Under the pieces are notes generated by a model. It saw only the letters and a program-made list of their open reading frames with translations. It made no database searches and was not told the DNA's origin. This document shows positions 26,085 through 38,005 of a stretch of DNA of 64,000 nucleotides, piece by piece. The DNA comes from Gavia stellata (lineage: Eukaryota > Chordata > Aves > Gaviiformes > Gaviidae): NCBI RefSeq assembly GCF_030936135.1, contig NC_082603.1, positions 29,699,236 to 29,763,235 of the forward strand, read 5' to 3'. Numbering within the stretch: the stretch's first letter is position 1; each line of letters starts with the position of its first letter. Both the position numbers and the translations under genes were made by a program.

Positions 26085-27630
26085 TTTTCCATGTAGGACA
26101 GAAGATAAAACAGGGATACAGAGAAAGGAATCATGTAAGAAAGACATCTGTAGCAGATGTGGAAAACAAAACCAAATTTCCTGACTGTCAGGCCTCTGCA
26201 AACCTGAAAAGCGTGTATTTCCCTCCATACACTTTAATACAATTTACACTCTGAAGGGTGTTTTTCTTCCTCCAGGAGTCCAGTGACTTGCACCTTGCCT
26301 GTTAGGACTGCTTACCTGCCAGTGCTGGCGTGGAGCAGGCAGGTTCTCAGCAGTTTGACCACTTACAGCTGCTACCTGGCAGCTCCAGAGAGCGTTCTAA
26401 GGAGACACAAAGCCAAACTTCTCCAAACTTAATCTCACTACAGAGATTTTTATAATTTTTAAAAAGTGCAGAATTACTACACCATGCTGCGGTAGCAAAG
26501 ACCTGCCATTATTTCTTCTCAGCAGGGACACAGGAGTTGCTGTGCTCTCTCAGATCAGTACTTCATATGCTCTGGAGGTCTGGCTCTGAAAGCAGGTGGG
26601 ATTAGCTCCATCTAACAAGGACTACCACAGACAAGACAGTCCTGGGAGACTCAGAGGAAGTTCCTACCCTTTGGGAACTGATTTATGCCAGGAACTACAG
26701 TCTTTTGCATCCCTTTCATGTTTCCCTGACCTGAGGTAATGACCATTCCTATTATCTGTGATAATGGACAAAAAGGACTTTTTGCTAGAGAAAGCTGTGC
26801 ATGAGAAACAGTATTATCTAACGCCTTCCTGGAGAGCCAGTGTGTGCATGTACGGGCAGATTGTCTTTCAAGCATTCTCTTAAAGACACATCCTTCCTCA
26901 GCATTAACCATGATGCACGAGCTGTCCCGTCTTGGCATGCCCAAAGGACAAACATTTTATGTATGACAAGCTCTTCACTGAGTCTCTCCAGTATCCAGAA
27001 CCACAGGTTCAAGGTGAGTGCGAAGGAGTCTTAAGCTTTCCTATGGTAATAGTTAGAATACTTTAACTCAGTAAAACAGGGCCTCGGTTTGGCCAACTGG
27101 CAGGCCAAACCCCTAAATTCAGGTGCTGTCAGAAGTTGTTTTTCTTCCACAATCTTTATTCCTTCCCTGGTTGCAGGCTTTGAATCAGTTTGTTTGGGAG
27201 ATGCTCCTTGATGAACAAAACACTGCAGAACTTACACGTCTAAACATCCTTCAGTGACAAGGTTTACCATTTTGCAAGTCAGCCACCACGGATTCACCCT
27301 GGGAGGAAGCAGCTTTAGCTGGCGCTTGGAAGAGCGGGACAGGAGGCTGTTGTGATGTAGAGGGATGCAGGGAAGGGCTGCTTGTGCAGAGGGCTCAGAC
27401 ACTCCAGCCAACGGTTATGGGGGGGTTAGTCCCTTGAGTAAACCCACTCTTAAAGGGCTGCGGGGTTTCCGTGGAAGGGTGCTTCAACTCTCCATCTGCA
27501 TAAGCAGAAATAAAAGTCACCTCCCCTCAACTGAAGGCCAGGTCCAGAAGAATGCTATTCTGAAGTTGTTATTTCTGGAAAAGAGAAGCAAATCAGGTTT
27601 CATAGCCTGATTTTGGTCCCATACGTGTTT
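26085..27630. other. Non-coding sequence, nothing recognised
   Basis: No exon, transposon or RNA gene is evident between the CR1 fragment and the poly-C tract. Confidence 0.5.
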
Positions 27631-27647
27631 CCCCCCCCCCCCCCCCC
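27631..27647 (+). repeat. Poly-C tract (17 C)
   Basis: An uninterrupted run of 17 C on the plus strand. Such runs are prone to length error in assemblies and to polymorphism. Confidence 0.97.
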
Positions 27648-27826
27648 AAATTAGGGATTTCGATTGCAAGAACCGCTACATGAAGTTCTCTTTTTCCCCT
27701 TGCACCTTTGCTGACGCACCCAGCTGGGCGCTGATGCACAGTTGAGCAGACAGCGGCTATGATTATGGCCCTGTGACATTTTGATAAGAGAAGTGCGATG
27801 ACTTTCTATGCCAGACTGTGATGCAG

Positions 27827-27858
27827 TATAAAAAGCCTATTTCTGTTAGCCTATTTCA
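27827..27858 (+). promoter_or_regulatory. Candidate TATA/initiator core promoter
   Basis: TATAAAAAG begins at 27827, and an initiator-like TTTCAGC places an A at 27858, 31 bases downstream, which is the canonical spacing. A TGACGCA element resembling a CRE half-site lies about 120 bases upstream. No recognisable gene follows, so the product is unknown. TATA-like strings are common in AT-rich DNA, and only the spacing and the initiator raise this above chance. Confidence 0.22.
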
Positions 27859-28089
27859 GCTTAAGTATTTGTGCGCCGTTCATGCCAGCCTCAGCTAGAA
27901 AATAACACCATGCTGCATCATGAAAAATTTCTAAGTGAAGGCAAGCTGTTCCAAAAGCAAAAGCCAAGGTATTCTGGACAGGTGTAAAAACACAACCACC
28001 AGCTGTGCTTTGAGATGGACCAAATGAAAAGACTTTGAGACGGACAGATGAGATGTCCCAATGATGTTGGGACTAATCGAAATTCCTGC

Positions 28090-28720
28090 ATCAAAAAACC
28101 TGTGGAAACGGGGATTATTCAGTATAGTAGTTGCAAAGATGGAGCCAGTTGCAAACCGCAGTGCTGTGCAGCACCTGCCACTGCTGCGACATGCTCCCGT
28201 TCAGCTCAAGCAGGGTGTGTAGCGCTCCCTCCGCTGTTGCAGGGCGCAGGGGCTTCTGCTTGCAAATTGGGCTCAGGGTAGGGCAGCTCGGGACAAAACT
28301 CCAAGACGGAGCATGTCTTTAAGCTGAGAGAGATACTTGACACCACATCACCTTTGCGTGCTCTGCTGCGCACACAATGCCGATCAGGATGCTGAGTTTT
28401 ACAGATCCATGGTGAAGATGTAAATGATCACATGGTGGGTAGAGCTTGGGGCGATGAAGGGTTGTTTTTCTTGGAAATGAAAAAAAAGGGGAGGAGTGAG
28501 TCAGCATTTAAGTGAAGGTGGGATAGAGAGAGCAGAGAGTGGCTTTTCCAGTGCAGGGGGCTCCAGGGCCTCCCCCTTTTGCCATGAGCCGTGGGGCGAG
28601 GGGAGCCACGTACCGTGGGCGCTGCGTGCGGTGGGTGCTGCACACCTCGGCTCTGCGCTGGCCGAACAGGGTGTGCCGTGGCTCACCTCTGCTCTTCCAT
28701 CCACAGCCACGATGCAATCC
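28090..28720. other. Locally GC-richer patch with scattered CpGs
   Basis: This stretch, downstream of the candidate TATA promoter, is more GC- and CpG-rich than its surroundings, especially 28540-28700, but far less so than the two real CpG islands at 49.3-50.1 and 52.5-53.7 kb. Several overlapping open frames of 60-113 codons on both strands reflect composition. None resembles a known protein. Confidence 0.35.
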
Positions 28721-29097
28721 ACTGAGCTGCTTTTCTGGAATTGTTCTTTATCCTGATTTTAATTTGTCTTTCTGTTTTTCCTCTTCCAGCACAGGGTGTT
28801 TCCCAGCGCAGAGCTCTAGAGCAGAGCTGTCTTCTTCAACAGGAATCCAACTGAAGCAGCAAGTAGGTTTTGCACTCTAATATCTGGAAACCTCCTCAGC
28901 GATTCTTTGCAGATCTCATTTGTCTCCTGTGTTTATTACTATATGTGTAGTTTTCAAAGCAGAACTCGCATGGAAACATGATTTAGACGTATTAATTTAA
29001 TTTAGACATAGAGCTTCTTTGCTGCAGACAGAACTTGCTCAAATGAGTAAATATATTTCATTCTGCAAAACTTACTGGGTTGTTGTGTTAGACACAG

Positions 29098-29129
29098 ACA
29101 TCACCCACAGCAAACATCACCCACAGCAA
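29098..29129 (+). repeat. 16-bp perfect tandem duplication
   Basis: ACATCACCCACAGCAA occurs twice in a row. It is a minor local duplication. Confidence 0.9.
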
Positions 29130-30169
29130 TCATTTTTAATTATTGGCTCTTTAACAGTCATGTTACCTTTCTCACTTGCCTTACATCCAGGACGGTTAAT
29201 TTCTGTGTTTATCTGATCTACTTGAGATGTACGTGATATGCTAATGAAGAGGGAGAGAACAATAATTATGCTTAGCACTTATACAGCACTTATTCCATTT
29301 TGCTGCATAAATATTAACTGATGAATCTTCACAAAAGCCCCAAGGAACAGGTTAATACTATTATCTTTCTATTTAGGGAAATGGGAGCAGAGAGGTGAAA
29401 GACAATATGAAAAGGAAAGAGAAGTGCACAGATATACTTTTCTAAGCTTTTTTATAGCATATGAAAGAGGCCTGTAGATGTTGTTTATAATTCTGCTTAC
29501 AGTTTACATTTAGGTGTAACAGGAATATTAAATCTTGCCTTCCTCTGGCTTTACTGGGAACTTGACAAATGAGCAGAAACACCCTTAGAATTTAACTGAA
29601 AGGTGAGAAAGTTAAACTATCAGGGAGGATTTTTCTTCCAAATGTTTTATTTCAACAGGCATTAAAGACAGTAAAGACTTGGAAACAGAATGAACAAAAC
29701 CCACATCTCAGTTAGGCACTGCTTCCTCACCATTCTGCTTTCTGCAGAAGTAATCATCCTGCTCCTCTGTGCAGAGCCCGGCTTCAGTACTTTCTGGGCT
29801 GCTTTTGTGTCAGGTGCAGGTCCCCACACCCCAGTCCCTGCAGCTGTGTTTTAAACCCAAACTGAGCAAGAAAAAAGGGACCTGGTTTTGGACAGATGAT
29901 AAGCATCGACTGTTCTGTCATCCTCCCTTTGAAAAACTCTCCAGTACTTCTTTAATGACATTGAATATATTTAGTTCCAAAGAACAAAAATTAATCCCTT
30001 CAACAATTAAGATAGATACTTCATTTTCTGATAGCATTACTGTCCTTGAAGGAACACAATACATAAATGAATTTTATAGCTCGTATTCCTTGAAAGATGC
30101 CTTTGTCCTTTCAAAACAAAGACATAATGTTCTTAAAATCCATTTTTAATTGAAAAGCCTCCCACTGCC

Positions 30170-30390
30170 TACATACAGGTGTGGATGTTTTCTGATTACT
30201 GCTAATCAAGCTTCAGGGCTGATGTGTTTCCTGTTCAAGGGAGAGCAAGATAAACTCATGTTAATGAAAGAGGGGAAGCAACATTAATCTCGGGGATTAA
30301 AACAGATGGGCTTATCTTGACTTCCATTAAGTTTGCACAGAGCGAGTAAAAGCTGATTTTAGGTACAGCATGTTCAATTAGATGCAATGT
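30170..30390. promoter_or_regulatory. Possible conserved non-coding element
   Basis: Unique-looking AT-rich sequence with closely packed motifs of the kind bound by developmental factors: GATAA, TTAATGA, ATTAATC, GGATTA and TTATCT within about 90 bases of one another. I infer a possible enhancer from texture only; no coding frame or repeat explains it. Cross-species conservation is not visible here. Confidence 0.15.
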
Positions 30391-32201
30391 TTTTATATAC
30401 AGAGTATATAATGAAAAATGCGTTTATATACTTGGTGATGTCTGCTCTGCAAGTTGAGGTATGAGTGTAACCCTGTCAATTTGCCTCCTCTCTGTATGAA
30501 GAGCAGTGCTGCAGCATTTGGTGGTTTAGCTTGTGGGTAGCACAGCTGCACTTGGGGCCAAACACGCAGCAAAGATGTCGCCACAGCTGATTTGCCAAGA
30601 CAGCATGTACTAGTGGGTGAAAGGAGAGGCCCTGATGAGAGTTTTAAGGCAGTCATGCTAAAACGGAAAGTGCTTCATCAGGGCAAGGGAGGTAGGCAAG
30701 TTCTCAGAAGCAAAAGTCCTCCCTCCTGCTTGCCATGAGTGTCCCCGTATTGACACCACACGTGGTCCTGGCATGCTTTCAACCCGCACCCTGGGTAGCC
30801 TGTGCCTCTGCTCGCAGGGGCTGCCCGGCATGTACCAAGCAGGAGAAACTTCGCGAATCCTTCCACGACAAGCCAGTGCACACCTCGCAGTTCTCCAGCT
30901 GCTTTGTGGGCACGCCAGTGTAAGGGTGAGCCTGCTGTGTCTTGTCAAAGTAAAGGGTTCAAATTTTCTTTGGCGTATAGGAACCAAAGCTAAAGACAGA
31001 TTAAAGAAAACAAAGGACATCGTCTGTAGTTAGTTGCCTCTGCTTTTAAGAAGTTTTCCAGGATTTTCTTCCAAAGTACCACAAGCTATAAGTTGACAAC
31101 AACCTGGAGTTGAGGGCAGATTCTGGTAACCATTTCCAAATCTGAAGTGGTGCTGGGGACCCTGCCCTCTCTGTGATCATCAATCCATGTTTGTACTCCA
31201 AGAGCTGCCTGAGTACAGAAGATTTTCCTCCCCAAAGTCTTCTCTCTGAGGTGTTAGCAAATGTACAAATATTAATTTGACATCATAGGTAGACCTGCCT
31301 TCTTCAAGTCTTCCCTTAATGTACACCTTGTATATACCTCAGTTAACACATTGCTATTTCTTGTATTATCAGGGCTGCCATGATGCTTTATCGATCAGGC
31401 ACATCAGAAACAGCGGCTGTGCTTACACCTTTGTAGAGTTGTGGCTTCCAACTCATTGTGAACTTGGCAGTGAGTCTCTGCTGGTGATTTTGCTGTCTGT
31501 ATTACGTAAGTGCTTTTTCTCAGTTAATATTCCTCTCTCCACCACACTTACTATTAGTCCTGTAGTTCTGCCACTGCAGCCACTTGAGGTGCAAAATGCA
31601 ATGTATGACCAGGGCCACTTTGAGAGTTCCTCATTTTCAGTAAAAAAATTTACCATTTTCTCATGTAGCTGTTGCAGCAAATGTTGCAGTTCACTTCTTT
31701 TAGTGGTTTTAGGCATAAAAAGGGTGTATGACCAGCAGTTTGGGGGAGACTGCAACCATGCAAATCTGCACTCACTGTCCTCCTAGAGCCAGGCTAGTGT
31801 GTGCCTTTTGTGGACTCCTGCGATGTCTGCCGTCTTCTTTGATGGAGTTTTTGCTCACACCAGTGTAATGCTTTTTATTTTTTGGTTCCAGAAGAAAAAC
31901 AGTGAAATTACTTGCAGTGATGTCCCAATAAATTTTCTTTCCAGTAAAATAAACTGCAAGCAATCACAAGACAAAGAGGCTGGTAATGGCTCACACTGTT
32001 ACTTTTGCCTTTTTTGTTTTTTTAACAAGGATACCTGCACAAAGCGCTCCACTTAAAATTTTTCATTTGGTCTGAATTGGCCCCATCCAACCTCCTGGCA
32101 ATCAGAGGAACCACAAACCCCACCAATGGGGTTCACTTACTTTCTTAAGTGAGCATATGCAAGCATGTACTGTGTCAGTATGGTCAAATTGACCATAAAT
32201 T
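30391..32201. other. Non-coding sequence, nothing recognised
   Basis: Open frames of up to 155 codons (31319-31786) show no domain or family resemblance and no defensible exon structure. The 30735-31033 region has three overlapping plus-strand frames and a matching minus-strand frame, which is expected from local GC content. Confidence 0.5.
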
Positions 32202-32403
32202 GCAAATTTCTTTACTGAGAGAGTGGTGAAACACTGGAATAAGCTGCCCAGGGAAGTGGTGGAGTCACCATCACTGGAGGTGTTCAAGGAACGTGTGGAT
32301 GAGGCATTGTGGGACATGGTTGAATGGGCATGGTGGTGTTGGTTGATGGTTGGACTTGATGATCTTGCAGGTCTTTTCCAACCTTAGTGATTCTGTGATT
32401 CTA
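32202..32403 (+). mobile_element. CR1 LINE 3'-end fragment, plus strand, short
   Basis: About 200 bases of CR1 3' end. It encodes remnants equivalent to [20 protein letters not shown], then the 3' UTR block GGACTTGATGATCTTGCAGG, and ends in degenerate ATTCTGTG octamers. It belongs to the same subfamily as the copy at 23390-23856 but is shorter and lacks the 23-bp duplication. Confidence 0.92.
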
Positions 32404-35400
32404 GTCTGAACCATTCATAGGCAAAAATCTTTCTCAATCTTTCTCTTCCTTGCAGCTCCCCCAGGTACTTTTGGGGAAGGTGCCTCCCCAGCAGGGTCTG
32501 GTAATTGCCTGTGGTTTTCCAGGGGTCAGTAAGGGCAGGTGGATGGGGCTGATCTCTTGTATGAGCCCATCAGCTTTTGAGAGAGACTTAAGGCAGAGAC
32601 TAGAACATGTCAAAAGCCATGGGATCCTAGCAAGTATGAAGAACATAATTGTCTCATCCCTCGGCTTTTTAATGGAGATTGCTCCCTCTAATATATACAA
32701 ACATATTCATTTCTCTTTTGAGTCAATGATAAAATGTGTCTCTGCAGCTTTACTTTTCTTTAGGCTGCGTTTGTTATTTATGTCAATAAATCACGGTGTT
32801 GAGCTAAAGGGAAACTATGGTCTCTTACTCCTGGTGCTCCGACTGGGGCCATCAGTCTGTTATATCCGAGGAGAGCAGCCCACGGTGGGAGATGCTCCCT
32901 GGGAGCACGGCCGTACCTAGGCGGCCCAAACCACGGGGGCTGGGAGTTATAGAGCCTGGCAATTCTTCCTAGTGTTTGCTGGAGCTATCAAGCTAGCAGT
33001 TGGGATTCTAAATTGTGAACTCTGAGCCATGAGGGATGAAGTGAATACTAATTCAGTTATGTATAGGACCAAAGCCCTTCTGGGGAGGGTGATGAGGCAG
33101 CACTGACCTGAAAAGGGCAGCTCAGAGTTTTAAAGCAAAAAGGAAATGGCAGGATGTGCAAATGGGATCTGGTGTTTTATCCCTTGGAAATCTGGGAGGT
33201 TTGTGTCAGTGAAAGGGGCTTGAGGCCTTCTGCTAAATGAGGTGCTTGAAAGGAAACGGGCTGAGTCGTTGGGTCACACTAAGAGCCTTCTTACTGAGCT
33301 GGACAGGTGGATGAGTTCTGTTCTCACATGGTCTTCACTGGGCTATCTCCAATTTCCTTTGTCTGAAATGGGCGGGTTTTGGCTGAAAAAATGATACATT
33401 AAGCCGTCTGTGCAGACGAAAATGTATTTTTCCCAATTCCATCATATCAAACAAACCTTTAGAGGTACGTTTAGCAGATTAGGGCTGGAAAACCATCATC
33501 TCAGACTGGGTTTGGCCTGACAGGCCAACAGGTTTGGCCTCTCAGCTGCGCTTCCGTGGACACTCTGCCATGGACCACAGCCATTGGAGAGCATTCATTT
33601 TCAAATAAAAGTATTTTAAATAAAATCAGGATGTAGTACACTTTATAGCACCTCTCCTAGGACAGAAACTGGGAGCAGCAGATTTCCATTATTTGCCTTT
33701 TGTCTAATTTCAGATATTAGTGAGCTGGCTGGGATTTCTGATGCAATCTTTGTACTGGCATGAAAATAGCAGCATATCACATGGCAGGTAAATCTCTTTT
33801 CTTATCAATAAATAAATAAAGCAGTTAATTTTTAGCATGTTATTGCAATGACAGCACTAACAATAAAAATGAAGAGCAGTTACACTTTGACACAGTTGAA
33901 AAGGTAATCTGGGCCAATCCTTATCACTAGTACAAGAGGCAACTCTCATTTATTCTGCCTCTCTCTTTCATTGCAATGAGCTACATTATTATATTGACCA
34001 TTTGCTAGTTACCTTTTCTGATGCTGAGGAATCATATCTTGTCTGTACTTCCCAGCATGCTGAAAGGACTGTTGTTCTTCACCTGGTTGTAGACAATGCC
34101 CTACTGTAGTCAACCTGAACTAAATAAATGCTCGAATCAAGTAGGGCTTCCCTTAGACTGCCAGGACTCCTGCATCTGTGCTGCTGGGTTGTTCTTGCTT
34201 GCTAGCAGGTTGTCCTTTTACTACATTCATTCATTGTATTCGTGGTGGTTGAGGAAATTATGAGCTTTCTGCTGGAAAGATCAGTAAACACAGGAAAAAA
34301 TTGCCTGCAGCTATTATGAAGCCTCCAGTAGAGGTTAGACAGGGCAGATAGCTGTCAGATATGATAAATACAGGTAATTCTGTCTTGGGACAGAGAAATA
34401 GACTGCATAACCGCAGGGCCCCTTCTAGCTCAATATGCCCAGGTTTCTATATAGCACATATGTTATTAATATGCATATTAGTGTCCCAATTTTAATATCA
34501 CTCATACTGCAATAAAATTTTATTTCCCCATGAGAACATTCATAGAAAATTACCTTGTGCTGTCTGCAAGAATGAAGAGAGTATGACTTTTGCGTCTAAA
34601 TACAATGATGTTTTCAAGACAGAAACCTGGTAAGCAGTTGCCCATATGCTGAAGAGCAGTGCCTGGTGCATTGCTGTGCCCTGAACAAGGCTGGGGCATG
34701 CTTGAAAGTGGTGCCTCTTGAGCAAACCAGGAAAACCAAAGCCCCAGGTCATGGGGTGATCCCAAAGGATTGGACCACTGGGAAACAGCTACACTTGCAA
34801 AACAGAGAGAGACTTTGTGGAAATAAAGTGCAGAGTTCAATGTGTTTAACAGGAAGATATGAGCTATTACAGTCTGGGCTGGTTGCCTAACTTGATGGAC
34901 CCACTCACTGGACCCCCAGCACTTCCATGCTCTTGGATTCAGGGCAGTTCTTTGGTTACAGCTCCTGGATGCCAAAGTGAAAGAGGACTCTTAACACTTT
35001 TTGTGCAGCAAGACCCTACAGTTTAACCTCTTTGGCCTCTGAAAAGAGAGGTTTCAGCCCTCACATCTTCCCAACAAGAAACGCAAAGCAGGTCCCGCAG
35101 GCTCAGCAAACTAACCTGCTAATCGCCTTCCCTCTGTTCTTGAACTAGGCAGGAATGGTGCAAATTCCTGGAAAACAGCTAAACCCTGAATGCAGCTCCT
35201 GCACCAATGCCTCCCATGTTCCTCCTCCCCAGGCTGCCTTCTCTATCCTCTGAGTCCTTCTGGCAGGCAAAGCTAGCAGCCCTGCTTACAAAGATGGGAT
35301 CGTTCAGCATGTGCACTGTGCATGTCCCTGAATTATCAGGTTTGCTCATATTTTCATCTGGTATAGCTACAACAGAAAACATGGGGGAAAAAATATAGAA

Positions 35401-37497
35401 GCAGTATAGCCTTTCTGTAGTGGTGACTTTTCCGTTTTTTGTCCCAACACAGATCAGTGGTGTCAGCATTTGCTTTTGCTGTGCCACAGGATTTGGTGAT
35501 TACAAATCACCATGAGTCCTTACCAGGTTCCCAGCTACCTGGCGTACAACTCTTCATCCACTCACCACATTTATTGCCTTGTTTTCTCAAATTTTGTCTG
35601 AGATCTGATGGTTTCTGTTCATCTGATGGACCTGTGTTCTTGCTTCCTCGTCTACCCTGTCATTAGACTGGTCTCCAGTTTCCATAGAGACAGCAAGCTT
35701 CACCTTACCCTCTGAATCAGGGTCCCTTTGTTGCGTTTCATGACTGCAGAAGGGCATTAGTTTGCTCCAGGCACTTAAGTGGAGAAAAAGATGCATTTGA
35801 TTCCCTCAGCATAACAGCAATTTAAATGAGAGCAGCCCCAGACTATGGAGGGACTACCGAGAGCGGGTTATTGTGCAAAGGTCACTGCGCAGAGGCTTTA
35901 ATGAAACGGAGTTTCATGGAGCACTTGATGGCAAATGAAGGTGGGACCTTGAGGTCTCGAGAGAAGACAAGACTATTCTCATTCCTCTAATGCAAAAGCA
36001 ACAATGTCCTTAATACAGAAAGGCAGAAAGATTAGGAGACACTGCTTATAGCTCCCAGGCATTAGCTGTGTCTGCTGTGACCTGCCCCTCCTGTTAGCAT
36101 GTGGCTGGCTGTGCATGTTAAGCATGATGTGCTGCTGCTGCTGATGCATGCGGCTAAAAAGAATTACATCTGGCTGGAGCAGCTGAAGGTAGCGTGTGCT
36201 ATCTCCTGTGCAGGAGGGCAGAGAAACAAGCCCCAAACCTCACCTGCCCTTAGCACTGCTCTGACAAGGCAGCGGCCAGCAGAAATGCAGAAATCCACTG
36301 GAGCAGCACCTGGAAGGGAAGGGTGCAGCAGGGCAAAATCACGTAACCGGATGCAGTGGTATCACCTGGAGCTGTTGCCTACCAGAAACCTGTCCAGTTG
36401 TGTTCCCTGTGCTCCTGCAGGAATGAAAGAAAAACAGCAATGTTTTCATCCTGTTAGCTCTGAGTGCCCAAATGCCAACTATTAGAGGCCAGCACTGGTA
36501 GCCAAGGGAACAGTCCTCCCACAGGAAAACGAGAAAAAAACACAGCTGAACAGCATGTAGAGAGGACAGCACACAAAAGGCTCGCCAGATCATGAGAACA
36601 TTTGGGTTTTGTTGTGGGGTTAGTTTTTCTTTTTTTTTTTTAATAGCTGGCTAGCTCTAATCTTTTATCCATTCCTAGTGCTTAGACCGCCTGCAATCTG
36701 AAGTGCTGGGGCAATCTTCAGCCTTTAATGGGTTCTGGGAATGCTTCAAACAGCTATTGCAATCCCATCAAATAAATGCACAGCTGGGTCTGAACTAAAA
36801 AACTTGCTCAGTTTCCAAAAATCAGACCTTTGTGTGTGTGTGTGTGCACCTACCCACTGGTTCAGCCCTGGCTACAGATAGAAGGTGAAGAAGCCCATGA
36901 TGAAAGACTACATTTCGGTCCCAGCCCTCACCTCTGCCTCACAGGGCTTTAAACTCTGTGCAAGCCCTTATTTAATAAATGCACATTAACAGCCGTGTAT
37001 TGGTGGGAGTTTCGCCCCATATGGATTGTAGAGGAGTTAACAGAGTTGATCTTGAACTTGTGAATGATTTCTGTTTCAGGTTGTCCAGACACTTTGCAGA
37101 TACCTGAGAAGTAATTTGGTCTGATTTGGGATTATATTCCAGAAAAGGCCTGATCTGAATATGCCATGACCTGGATCTGGTTCCTTCATTAAGTTAGCAA
37201 AACAGGCTTTGGACTGTGATGATTTCCTTTAGGAACACACATACCTGGGACTAAGCTCTGGAAATCGTGATCTGTTTAACTCCAGAGCTAAACAAGGTAG
37301 TCTAGCATCTGTAAGGCGTCCTAGCAGGCCTTCTGTTGCACACAGTGTTAGTGTAGCTCTTGTTGGACTCTGGAGACATCGGGGAAGAAAGCAGTTTGAT
37401 GTCATGCTTTCCTGGGATCAGGACAAATCGAATTACTTGTCCTTTTCTTTTACTGATTGAGCAATGAGAAAAAATAGAATTCACTTTGAATTAATTA
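32404..37497. other. Non-coding sequence with a short TG microsatellite
   Basis: No gene recognised. A (TG)8 dinucleotide run lies at about 36831-36846. The 156-codon frame at 32450-32920 and the 141-codon minus frame at 34975-34550 show no known domain. Confidence 0.5.
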
Positions 37498-38005
37498 ATC
37501 ATAGACTCATAGACTCATAGACTGGTTTGGGTTGGAAGGGACCTTAAAGATCATCTAGTTCCAACCCCGCTGCCATGGGCAGGGACACCTTCCACCAGAC
37601 CAGGTTGCTCAAAGCCCCATCCAACCTTGAACACTTCCAGGGTTGGGGCATCCACAACTTCTCTGGGCAACCTGTTCCAGTGCCTCACCACCCTCATGGT
37701 GAAGAATTTCTTCCTTATATCTAATCTAAATCTTTCACCTTAAAGCCATTATCCCTTCTCCTATCACTACATGCCCTTGTAAAAAGTCCCTCTCCAGCTT
37801 TCTTGTAGGTCCCTTCAGGTACTGGAATGCTGCTAGAAGGTCTCCCCAGAGCCCTCTCTTCTCCAGGCTGAACAGCCCCAACTCTCAGCCTGTCTTCATA
37901 GGAGAGGTGCTCCAGCCCTCCGATCATCTTCGTGGTCCTCCTCTGAACTCACTCCAACAGGTCCGTGTCCTTCTTATGCTGGGGGCCCCAGAGCTGAATG
38001 CAGTT
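37498..38005 (-). mobile_element. CR1 LINE fragment, minus strand, 5'-truncated
   Basis: Read on the minus strand, CR1 ORF2 C-terminal sequence (residues equivalent to MIGGLEHLSYEDRL and LFSLEKRALG, frameshifted) leads into a 3' UTR and terminal CATAGACT/ATTCTATG-type octamers at 37498-37522. Its 3' UTR, including the CCATGGGCAGGGACACC block, closely matches the plus-strand copy at 25798-26084. Multiple frameshifts make it inactive. Confidence 0.94.

Noticed and set aside
31319-31786. 155-codon plus-strand frame
   Set aside because: The composition is hydrophobic and cysteine-rich but with no repeat or domain pattern, no promoter and no exon structure. A frame this long is expected by chance in 64 kb.
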